In this document: positions 29,941-38,113 of the stretch, piece by piece
Position numbering within the stretch: the stretch's first letter is position 1
How the letters are laid out: each line of letters opens with the position of its first letter
Source of the DNA: Bacteroidota bacterium
GTDB lineage: Bacteria > Bacteroidota > Bacteroidia > UKL13-3
NCBI GenBank assembly: GCA_947491825.1
Contig: CANLLM010000011.1
Location: 1 to 38,113, forward strand
DNA: 38,113 nucleotides
Reading direction: 5' to 3'
The notes under the pieces: model-generated
Told to the model about the DNA's origin: nothing
Database searches by the model: none
What the model saw: only the letters and a program-made list of their open reading frames with translations
Made by a program: the position numbers and the translations under genes

Positions 29941-31890
29941 TTATTGAGCTATGTTACTTTTAATGATTTTATAGCGAATCCATTCCTCATTTATTTTTAC
30001 ATCCAATAAATAAAGGCCAGTTTGCAATGCCTTCAAATCAACTTGATTGGATTCGATTTTTCCTGATTGAATCAATTTACCGTGAATAGAATATACATTG
30101 TAGTTACTTACAGCCTGATTGGATTGAATATGCAGTATATCTAAAACCGGGTTAGGATAGCATTTTAAAGATGCATTTGGGGGTTGATTTAATCCAGTAG
30201 TTTGACCCGTAATGGTTATGCTTTTAGTTCCTTTAACACCCGCTGTATCAATTGCAGTTGCAGTAACAATAACCGTTCCGTTTGAGAGTGCTTTTAAGAG
30301 CCCATCGCTAGTTATGATAGCAATATCTTCATCATTCACAGACCAAGAAACCTCTCTGATTTCTGCTGTTTCAGGAAACACATTTGCAATCATCTGAAGG
30401 GTACCACCATTTTGACTTATAGTTGATGCATTTCCTTCGCTGGTAACTTCAATAGCTGTTACTTTTATGAGTGTGCAAATTGGGAAAATACATTTAGAAT
30501 TTAAAATGGTTGCAGAACTATCCGTGCAATTTAGACCCCCAAAAATCCATGTGCCTTGGCCATTCTTAAATGCCCATGATCCAGTGTATTCCCATGGTTG
30601 ACCTGTTCCATTTTGGTTTATATCGCCAAATGTTTCCACGACTTCTCCTACCTTAAATAGTTCAACAGCATCATTTCCATTATGATTAATAACACCTACA
30701 GTATCCACTAAAACAATATTAAAATTTGACCAGCAACTGCTCATATAAGCTGCTAAAGCAGCAGAATCCCGCACTACCAAAATTTGGCTTCCTTTGCTCA
30801 CCGAAATTTCCGGAAAACGATATTCTTGGCCATTAGTACCTCCTCCATTATTCGCTATTCCTAAGCCATATATACTTAAATTAGGTATCAGGGTATCAGC
30901 AACAACAAATATGGACTTACCCGATACACCTTGGATAGGTGTAATAAAATCTGTAACTCCTTTTAAAGATAAATTGTTGGTACATGAACTGCATGATTCA
31001 AAACAAGCACTTTTTAATATGCTATCACCTTTCAAAATAAGATACCTAGTAATAATTGAACCGCTTAATTGAGTGCAGGCTCCCACCGTTAAAAATTGCT
31101 CTTGCAAAAAATTGCTTCCTAATTTTAATTTGAACACATACTCAAGCGTATCTTTTAAAACAGGTATGCTTACTTCATATAACCCATCTTTGTTTACATC
31201 CAGCATGGGATTACAATTATTGCATTGTTGGTTAAAGTTACCTACTACAAATACACTGTCAAAAGTGCCATTAAATTTATTAAGGTCTAATTTAAAAGTT
31301 ACCAATTTGGTGACTAGAGCAACAAAACTAGTTCCGTCTACTTTAGTGCCTGGTGAAAACTTCCTTGTATTAATGGAATTATGCTGCACAAAAGAGCCTG
31401 TTAGATCCGGGTTTCGGGTATAAGACTCATTGGGATTATTGGAGAGTACATCGGAATTAAATGTCAAGATGGTATTCCCCAATTCGTTTTTTATTACTAT
31501 AATCTCTCCAGTGTTGGCTAGGCTTAATCCGCTTAATCCGGTATCAGCCAGCACGGTTGCGCCACCAAAAAAACCAATGGGTGTTCCACCTCCAAAAATA
31601 ACCAATGCTGATTGAGGTTGTATAATTGTTCCAATAGGAAAAACATATACCAAAGAACCAATAATTGTATCATCCCAAATTTGATATCCGCTCATGTTCA
31701 AAGGGCTGCTACCCGTATTAACAAATTCTATAAATTCATCTTTAGTTTGATCGTATAAACCATCTCCGTTGGCATCGCCTTCTAGAGCAATATTGGAAGG
31801 ATCATACAATACTTCATTAATAACAAGTTGGGCATTTACACTTACGCATGTTAAAAAAGCAAAAAGAAATAAGAGTATATTTTTTTTCAT
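29941..31890 (-). CDS. T9SS-secreted lamin-tail-domain protein with CBM-like and BIG2-like modules
   Basis: Signal peptide (start MKKNILLF at 31890); LTD; VFVVGNFNQQCNNCNPMLDVNKDGLYEV module; ATISQNGGTLQM..W.VNDEDIAIITSDGLLKALSNGTVIVTATA BIG2-like module; C-terminal CYPNPVLDILHI domain. Confidence 0.8.
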   Translation of the reverse strand: MKKNILLFLFAFLTCVSVNAQLVINEVLYDPSNIALEGDANGDGLYDQTKDEFIEFVNTGSSPLNMSGYQIWDDTIIGSLVYVFPIGTIIQPQSALVIFGGGTPIGFFGGATVLADTGLSGLSLANTGEIIVIKNELGNTILTFNSDVLSNNPNESYTRNPDLTGSFVQHNSINTRKFSPGTKVDGTSFVALVTKLVTFKLDLNKFNGTFDSVFVVGNFNQQCNNCNPMLDVNKDGLYEVSIPVLKDTLEYVFKLKLGSNFLQEQFLTVGACTQLSGSIITRYLILKGDSILKSACFESCSSCTNNLSLKGVTDFITPIQGVSGKSIFVVADTLIPNLSIYGLGIANNGGGTNGQEYRFPEISVSKGSQILVVRDSAALAAYMSSCWSNFNIVLVDTVGVINHNGNDAVELFKVGEVVETFGDINQNGTGQPWEYTGSWAFKNGQGTWIFGGLNCTDSSATILNSKCIFPICTLIKVTAIEVTSEGNASTISQNGGTLQMIANVFPETAEIREVSWSVNDEDIAIITSDGLLKALSNGTVIVTATAIDTAGVKGTKSITITGQTTGLNQPPNASLKCYPNPVLDILHIQSNQAVSNYNVYSIHGKLIQSGKIESNQVDLKALQTGLYLLDVKINEEWIRYKIIKSNIAQ

Positions 31891-31955
31891 ATGAGTCAAT
31901 ATTTAGTCAGCTACATTTTTATTGAGACAACACACAAATTAATACGGGTATTAAG

Positions 31956-31963
31956 TATATTTG
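31956..31963 (+). promoter_or_regulatory. candidate -7 element TATATTTG for the MocR gene
   Basis: Exact TAnnTTTG match. A start about 5-7 bp downstream would fall inside the first ATACCAA repeat. Confidence 0.45.
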
Positions 31964-32004
31964 GCATACCAATTATTTAATTATTAAAATACCAATTATG
32001 CCAA
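31961..32004. promoter_or_regulatory. putative MocR operator: ATACCAATTAT direct repeat (31966-31976 and 31989-31999) bounded by inverted TTGGCATA/TATGCCAA
   Basis: Two identical 11-bp direct repeats with 23-bp phase between divergent genes, the second overlapping the regulator ATG. Confidence 0.65.
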
Positions 32005-33497
32005 TATTGTTGAAGAAAATAATTACAGAGTACCAAAACAACACCATAAAAACAGAATCAACAAAAGAAGATAAGTTGTATATTAGGTTATATAAATTGC
32101 TTTCCAAGATGATTATCAAAATGGAAGTGCCAGGAAATACATTATTACCACCTACCCGAAAGTTGGCTGATGCATTAAGCGTTTCTAGGAGCACCGTGCT
32201 TAGGGCTTATGATATTTTGTTATTAGATGGCCTCATTATTTCTTTGAAGAGCTCAGGCTACCAGGTAAAACCAAAAGAGGAGAAAAAGATTAATTTAAGC
32301 CCTGAGCAAAAAATAGATGATAAGCAGCTCTCGGAGATAGGAAAATCTTTTTTGAAATTAAGTGATTCAAATGTTTCCAATAGCAGAGAAAGTTTGGCAT
32401 TTAGTCCGGGGTTACCTCCATTAGATATTTTCCCGGTGGCGCAATGGAAGAACCTAACCAACATGTATTGGAAAGAAATCAAGTTTTCCAACCTATCCTA
32501 TGCGCCATCTTCGGGTATAGAAAAATTGAAATTGAACATTGCTCATTATTTAAACCTAACCCGCAATATTCAATGCAATCCGGATCAAGTATTCATCGTG
32601 TCTGGTTCATTGCAATCATTATATTTAACAGGAACTTTGTTGGTAAATCCGGGAGAAACTGTTTGTATTGAAAATCCAACATTTCCGAATGTGAATGCGG
32701 TATTCAAAGGCCTAATGGCCAATACTATTGGTATACCTTTGGACTCGAAAGGCATTAGCACAGACTTTCTAAAAAAGGCTATGCTTAAACCTAAGTTAAT
32801 CCATGTTACACCATCCTGTCATTATCCCCTAGGCATTAAAATGCCAATTGATAGACGGATTGAACTATTGGCAGTTGCTGATGAAAAAAATGCGTTTATC
32901 GTTGAGAATGATTACGAACATGAATTAAACAATTGGGACAACCCCATACCTTCCTTATTCAGCCTTGATAAACAACAAAAAACTATTTATCTGGGGACAT
33001 TTAATCGCATACTGCACCCTTCATTAAGAATTGGTTACTTGGTTGTTCCACAAAAACTTAAATTACCTTTAGAGCTGATGTTAAAACACTCCCATCGCTT
33101 TGTGGCTCCTTCCATACAATTTGTATTAAATCAGTTTATAGAAAAAAAACTTTTACATAATCACCTCAATAACCTCATCAATGTTACCCGTGAACGGAAA
33201 TTGTTTTTTTCCCAAACTTTCAACGAAGTTTTTAAGCGGTCGGGATTTGCGATTAATCCCAGTGATGTTCTCAGTCTTCAATCGCTCATAACATTTAATA
33301 ATGGTTGGCTTGATAAAGACCTAGTAACTTTGTTAAATGAGCACAACCTGAGTACCCATTCCTACCAAAAATGTTTTGTATCGAAATCAACAGAACAAGG
33401 ACTAATTTTAGGCCATTGTTCAATCCAAAAACACATTATTAAAAATAAACTGGTTAGAATGTTTTCCACTATTCAGCAGTACCCATCCAACGAATAG
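31998..33497 (+). CDS. MocR/GabR-type transcriptional regulator (GntR wHTH plus class I aminotransferase-like domain)
   Basis: PPTRKLADALSVSRSTVLRAYDILLLDGLI wHTH; aminotransferase domain with IVENDYEHELNNW...TIYLGTFNRILHPSLRIGYLVVP. Confidence 0.92.
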   Translation: MPILLKKIITEYQNNTIKTESTKEDKLYIRLYKLLSKMIIKMEVPGNTLLPPTRKLADALSVSRSTVLRAYDILLLDGLIISLKSSGYQVKPKEEKKINLSPEQKIDDKQLSEIGKSFLKLSDSNVSNSRESLAFSPGLPPLDIFPVAQWKNLTNMYWKEIKFSNLSYAPSSGIEKLKLNIAHYLNLTRNIQCNPDQVFIVSGSLQSLYLTGTLLVNPGETVCIENPTFPNVNAVFKGLMANTIGIPLDSKGISTDFLKKAMLKPKLIHVTPSCHYPLGIKMPIDRRIELLAVADEKNAFIVENDYEHELNNWDNPIPSLFSLDKQQKTIYLGTFNRILHPSLRIGYLVVPQKLKLPLELMLKHSHRFVAPSIQFVLNQFIEKKLLHNHLNNLINVTRERKLFFSQTFNEVFKRSGFAINPSDVLSLQSLITFNNGWLDKDLVTLLNEHNLSTHSYQKCFVSKSTEQGLILGHCSIQKHIIKNKLVRMFSTIQQYPSNE

Positions 33498-33740
33498 GCC
33501 TCCTAAAGCCTAATACCATTAAATGAAACACCTTTGTATAGGTATAGGTACACTCACATTTATTTGTTTAACAAAAAACACCTTTCGCAAACAACAGGAT
33601 TGGGTTCATGAAAAACCCTAAAAAATTGCATCGTGTTGGGTTAATTTACAAAGCCTGCAAATTTTGGTTGCTATCATGTGGTGCTATAAATTCAAACCCA
33701 CTGACATTTTCAATAGGTATTTGGTTTGATATACCAACAG

Positions 33741-33775
33741 AAAACCCGCTCCGAAAAAGCTCCGGGGCGGGTTTT
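33741..33775. terminator. hairpin terminator
   Basis: AAAACCCGCTCCG...CGGGGCGGGTTTT inverted repeat between convergent mocR-like and carB genes. Confidence 0.75.
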
Positions 33776-33795
33776 AATATTACATTTAAAGCAAA

Positions 33796-36615
33796 TTACT
33801 TACTTAAGTACATGCTTTTTTCTTTAATCCATTGACGGAAAACTGGATCGTTTAAATCCTTAATAAAGCGAATCGCTTCCCCAGTCGATTTCATCTCAGG
33901 GCCTAGCTCTTTGTTTACCCCTTCAAACTTATTAAACGAAAACACAGGTTCTTTAATCGCGTATCCTTCTAGTTTACGCTCGAAGGTAAAGTCTTTCAGT
34001 TTTTTTGCGCCCAACATTACTTTGGTAGCAATGTTTATGTAAGGTATTTGGTAAGCTTTAGCAATAAAGGGCACGGTGCGCGAAGCACGTGGATTGGCTT
34101 CAATTACAAAAACCTTTTCGTTTTTAATGGCAAACTGTATATTTAGCAAGCCAATAATTTTCATGCTCTTGGCCAATTGTATGGCGTATACTTCCATTTG
34201 TTGTTTAACTGTTTCGCTTAAGCTAAACGGAGGCAATACTGCGTTCGAATCACCTGAGTGGATACCTGCAGGTTCAATGTGCTCCATCATACCAATAATG
34301 TGTACATCTTCTCCATCACATATTACATCCACTTCAGCTTCCTCAGCTCTATCCAAGAAATGATCAATTAACACACGGTTGCCGGGTAAATCACCCAACA
34401 AGCTGATTACTGCATTTTCCAGGTCCTCATCATTAATCACAATCTTCATGCCTTGGCCTCCTAGTACATAACTTGGGCGCACCAAAACAGGATAACCCAC
34501 ATGTTTCGCCACAGCAATGGCTTCATCAGCATCTTCTGCCACTCCATATTGCGGATAAGGGATATCTAATTCTTTTAACAAATCAGAAAAAGACCCACGG
34601 TCTTCAGACAGATCCATGCTTTCGTAATCTGTTCCAATAATTTTTATACCCTTTTCTTTGAGTTTTTTAGCAAGTTTAAGCGCTGTTTGTCCGCCAAGCT
34701 GCACAATCACACCCTCTGGCTTTTCGTACTCTATAATGTCTAATAAGTGCTCCCAGAATACTGGCTCAAAGTATAACTTGTCTGCCATATCAAAATCGGT
34801 TGATACGGTTTCGGGGTTACAGTTTAGCATGATGGCCTCATAGCCACACTCTTTAGCTGCCAATAAACCATGCACACAGCTGTAATCAAACTCAATACCT
34901 TGTCCAATACGGTTAGGGCCTGAGCCTAAAACAATAATTTTCTTTCTATCGCTAACTTTGCTTTCATTCTCACCATCATAGGTTGAATAAAAATAGTTAG
35001 TAGGCGAAGGAAACTCTGCGGCACAGGTATCTACCGTTTTATAGGTACGGATAATGCCCATTTCTTTACGCAAAGCGCGAACTTCATCTTCTGTTGTATC
35101 GGCACCCAAAAGCCAGGCAATTTGTACATCGCTATACCCCTTTTGCTTTAACTCCAACATCAGCTCACGTGGCATGTTTTTTAAATTAAACCTGCGCGTG
35201 TCGCTCTCTACGCGAACCATGTCGTTTATTTGTGTTAAAAACCAACGGTCTATTCTGGTAATTTTTTCAACCGATGAAATTGGTACGCCTAAACTCAAGG
35301 CATCTTTAACAGCAAATAACCTATCCCAACTAGGGTTTTTTAATTTATCTACAATTTCTTCTAAGTTACGGCTTTGATAACCATCCGCACCTAATCCATT
35401 GCGCTTAATCTCTAAAGATTGACATGCTTTTTGTAAGGCCTCGATAAATGTACGACCAATACCCATTACTTCACCCACCGATTTCATTTGTAAACCTAAT
35501 GTTGTATCAGCTCCTTTAAATTTATCAAAATTAAAGCGCGGTATTTTTACAATTACGTAATCTATCGCAGGCTCAAAATAGGCCGAAGTGGTTTTTGTAA
35601 CGGGATTTTTTAATTCATCTAAGGTATATCCTATGGCTAGCTTTGATGCAATTTTTGCAATTGGATAGCCTGTTGCTTTAGATGCCAATGCTGATGAACG
35701 CGATACACGCGGATTAATTTCGATGGCAATGATGCTTTCATCTTCTGGGTTTACAGAGAATTGAACATTACAGCCACCATTAAAGTTACCTATGCTACGC
35801 ATCATTAAAATGGCCATATCGCGCATTTTTTGATAGCAACTATCGCTCAATGTCATGGCAGGTGCAACAGTAATCGAATCTCCTGTGTGAATTCCCATTG
35901 GGTCGAAATTCTCAATTACACAAATTACCGCTACGTTATCGTTTTTATCACGTAATAATTCAAGTTCATACTCCTTCCAGCCAAACACCGCTTTTTCTAC
36001 TAGCACCTCATGAGTTGGCGAGGCAGATAAACCACGCTGTAAGGCGGCATCTAATTCTTCTTTTTTCCATACAAAACCGCCACCAGTTCCACCTAAAGTA
36101 TACGATGGACGAATTACCAACGGAAAGCCAATTTCTTGAGCAATTTCCTTTCCCTCTAAAAAAGAGTTTGCAGTACGCGATGGGGCAACTCCTATGCCAA
36201 TCTCAATCATCTTTTGGCGGAAAGCTTCACGGTTTTCTGTGGTTTCTATGGCCTTGGTATCTACACCAATCATACGCACTCCGTATTTTTCCCAAATTCC
36301 TAACTCTTCACATTCTATTGCCAAATTTAGAGCTGTTTGACCACCCATTGTAGGAAGCACAGCATCAATTTGTCTTTCTTGTAATATCTTTTCAATACTG
36401 GCTGAATCAAGCGGCCATAGGTAAACATGGTCTGCTGTAACCGGATCTGTCATAATAGTGGCAGGATTGGAATTGATTAATGAAACTTCAATCCCTTCTT
36501 CTTTTAATGAACGTGCTGCCTGACTACCTGAATAATCGAATTCGCAAGCTTGTCCGATAATAATTGGTCCGCTACCGATAATTAATACTGATTTGATACT
36601 TTGGTCTTTTGGCAT
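33796..36615 (-). CDS. carB: carbamoyl-phosphate synthase large subunit
   Basis: SVLIIGSGPIIIGQACEFDYSGSQA, two ATP-grasp halves, SDRKKIIVLGSGPNRIGQGIEFDY; 939 aa. Confidence 0.95.
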   Translation of the reverse strand: MPKDQSIKSVLIIGSGPIIIGQACEFDYSGSQAARSLKEEGIEVSLINSNPATIMTDPVTADHVYLWPLDSASIEKILQERQIDAVLPTMGGQTALNLAIECEELGIWEKYGVRMIGVDTKAIETTENREAFRQKMIEIGIGVAPSRTANSFLEGKEIAQEIGFPLVIRPSYTLGGTGGGFVWKKEELDAALQRGLSASPTHEVLVEKAVFGWKEYELELLRDKNDNVAVICVIENFDPMGIHTGDSITVAPAMTLSDSCYQKMRDMAILMMRSIGNFNGGCNVQFSVNPEDESIIAIEINPRVSRSSALASKATGYPIAKIASKLAIGYTLDELKNPVTKTTSAYFEPAIDYVIVKIPRFNFDKFKGADTTLGLQMKSVGEVMGIGRTFIEALQKACQSLEIKRNGLGADGYQSRNLEEIVDKLKNPSWDRLFAVKDALSLGVPISSVEKITRIDRWFLTQINDMVRVESDTRRFNLKNMPRELMLELKQKGYSDVQIAWLLGADTTEDEVRALRKEMGIIRTYKTVDTCAAEFPSPTNYFYSTYDGENESKVSDRKKIIVLGSGPNRIGQGIEFDYSCVHGLLAAKECGYEAIMLNCNPETVSTDFDMADKLYFEPVFWEHLLDIIEYEKPEGVIVQLGGQTALKLAKKLKEKGIKIIGTDYESMDLSEDRGSFSDLLKELDIPYPQYGVAEDADEAIAVAKHVGYPVLVRPSYVLGGQGMKIVINDEDLENAVISLLGDLPGNRVLIDHFLDRAEEAEVDVICDGEDVHIIGMMEHIEPAGIHSGDSNAVLPPFSLSETVKQQMEVYAIQLAKSMKIIGLLNIQFAIKNEKVFVIEANPRASRTVPFIAKAYQIPYINIATKVMLGAKKLKDFTFERKLEGYAIKEPVFSFNKFEGVNKELGPEMKSTGEAIRFIKDLNDPVFRQWIKEKSMYLSK

Positions 36616-36813
36616 ATTGCTGAGATTATTAATATAGCTTTGTGTAATCTTTAACCCCTTAATGGTATAGCTAAAAATTGGACAAAAATAAGAGAAAGGC
36701 TCAGTTTACAAAATTTTATGATTGAAAATTACCCAAGTAATTTATATAACATGAGCGTTTACAGTGGATTTAATTTTATCAGGTTAATAAAACAAACATT
36801 TATCAGCCAATAA

Positions 36814-36846
36814 AAAAGCCGACCGATTATTAATCGGTCGGCTTTT
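36814..36846. terminator. near-perfect 15-bp-stem hairpin terminator
   Basis: AAAAGCCGACCGATT-ATT-AATCGGTCGGCTTTT just downstream of the 36873 CDS stop (minus strand). Confidence 0.8.
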
Positions 36847-36872
36847 AGTATTTAGCCCTTAGAAATAAGCGG

Positions 36873-38113
36873 TTATTTAACAATAAATCTTTGCGTTTGT
36901 ATTCCTTTATTATTAAGCATACTCACGTTGTACATTCCTTTTGCTAATTGAAGTTGAGCAGGAATGGTATTTAAGCCTTCGTTTAGTGTCGTTGTGTAAC
37001 TCCAAACTTCTGCTCCAATATTATCGTATATGGTAAACGTAGTTGTTAATTTTTCTGTTGATTTAACAGTTAAATTAAATACCCCGTAGTTTGGATTTGG
37101 ATAAACAGTAAGCTCCACAGCATCAAGGTTGTTTAATTCAACCGTTCTTACACCTGTGTATGCAAACTCTCCATCGTAATCAACTTGCTTTAATCGATAG
37201 TAAAGCGTTGTTACATTGGTGTTGATCAACGATTTGATATTATCTACTAGCCTGTATGTGTTCATCATTGATGTGGTTCCGTTACCTTTAACTGTTCCTA
37301 TGAATTCGAAACGGTTATTGTCGACTGAACGCTCAACATCAAAATGACTGTTGTTAATTTCTGATGCAGTTACCCATGTTAGGTTAACCCTTTCGTTTGC
37401 ACGTTTTGCATCAAAACTTAAGAACTCCACAGGTACGATACTTACTATAGGTTTAAATACTGTGTCACCTTTACAACCGAAAGTATCTGTTTCTATCACA
37501 TTAACCATGCCACTGGTGTAAGCCACATCCCAATCAATTGTGATGCTATTGGTTGCTCCTCCGGTTAATTGAAGACCGCCTAAAACATTCCACATATATG
37601 ATGAACCACCAGTAATGTTTACCGAGTAAGTTTCTACCGTATCTGAATGAACTGAAGTTCTTCCGCTTATTGCAGAGGTGATTGGTTTAGGATTTACCGT
37701 GGCAGCTATTGATGTTCTCGCAGCTGTTGTACATCCGTTAGCTGTTGCATCTACAAAGTAATTGGTAGTTGCTGCTATACTTGGTGTGGTAAACGATGCG
37801 CCTGTGTCTAGTGGTGTCCCACCTATTGATATTGAATACCAGTTAATCCTACCTGCACTTGCTGTTGCGCCTAATACCAATGTTCCTGTTCCGCAACGGC
37901 TTGCTGGTGTGCTTGCTGTGATGGTTGGAATCGTATTTACAATTACGGCTACTGCAATTGATGTATCGCTACATCCACTTGCATTACTTACCAATACACG
38001 GTAACTGCCTGCGGCTGTTGCGGTGTATGAGGCATTCGTTGCTGTTGCTATTGGTGCATTATTGTTTAACCATTGGTAAGTTAAGCCTGTTCCTGTGTTT
38101 GCATTAATCACTA
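36873..38113 (-). CDS. T9SS-secreted Ig-like/PKD-type repeat protein (N-terminus outside window)
   Basis: TGLTYQWLNNNAPIATATNASYTATAAGSYRVLVSNASGC repeat units; VEFLSFDAKRANERVNLTWVTASEINNSHFDVERS linker; C-terminal VYPNPNYGVFNL...LAKGMYNVSMLNNKGIQTQRFIVK. Confidence 0.85.
   Translation of the reverse strand, partial: VINANTGTGLTYQWLNNNAPIATATNASYTATAAGSYRVLVSNASGCSDTSIAVAVIVNTIPTITASTPASRCGTGTLVLGATASAGRINWYSISIGGTPLDTGASFTTPSIAATTNYFVDATANGCTTAARTSIAATVNPKPITSAISGRTSVHSDTVETYSVNITGGSSYMWNVLGGLQLTGGATNSITIDWDVAYTSGMVNVIETDTFGCKGDTVFKPIVSIVPVEFLSFDAKRANERVNLTWVTASEINNSHFDVERSVDNNRFEFIGTVKGNGTTSMMNTYRLVDNIKSLINTNVTTLYYRLKQVDYDGEFAYTGVRTVELNNLDAVELTVYPNPNYGVFNLTVKSTEKLTTTFTIYDNIGAEVWSYTTTLNEGLNTIPAQLQLAKGMYNVSMLNNKGIQTQRFIVK

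Noticed and set aside
33731-33737. Isolated ATACCAA upstream of carB/downstream of mocR (also 19763-19769)
   Set aside because: Single copies without a partner at 23-bp phase; expected by chance in AT-rich DNA.
1-38113. CRISPR array, phage or transposon
   Set aside because: No regularly spaced repeats, cas, integrase, transposase or phage structural proteins seen.

Overview
AT-rich 38 kb window from a Bacteroidota-type genome, judged from type IX secretion (T9SS) C-terminal sorting domains, OprO/P-like porins, a ComA homologue and TAnnTTTG-like -7 boxes. About 0-13.9 kb and 33.8-36.6 kb look like ordinary housekeeping: TMTC-like TPR membrane protein, flippase, TPR proteins, M1 peptidase, phosphosulfolactate synthase, YqeY, LOG, malic enzyme-PTA fusion and CarB. 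About 14.4-18.5 kb is a three-gene cassette of secreted proteins (YHYH, unknown, double DUF1566). Its first gene has an in-frame TGA exactly where the T9SS sorting-domain glycine is expected. The most interesting region is about 18.7-33.5 kb. A MocR/GabR-type regulator has its two hallmark PLP residues substituted (Lys to Arg, Asp to Asn). It is divergent from a tightly packed minus-strand set of eight genes: two lamin-tail-domain surface proteins, DcuC-like transporter, beta-aspartyl (isoaspartyl) peptidase, porin, M14 carboxypeptidase, porin and DAACS symporter. The direct repeat ATACCAA-N16-ATACCAA between the regulator and this operon recurs with identical 23-bp phasing 13 kb away, upstream of an alpha/beta-hydrolase lipoprotein gene. 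I propose that this is one regulon, possibly for scavenging isoaspartyl or poly-aspartyl material; the substrate is inference. No tRNA, rRNA, CRISPR array or transposase was recognised.
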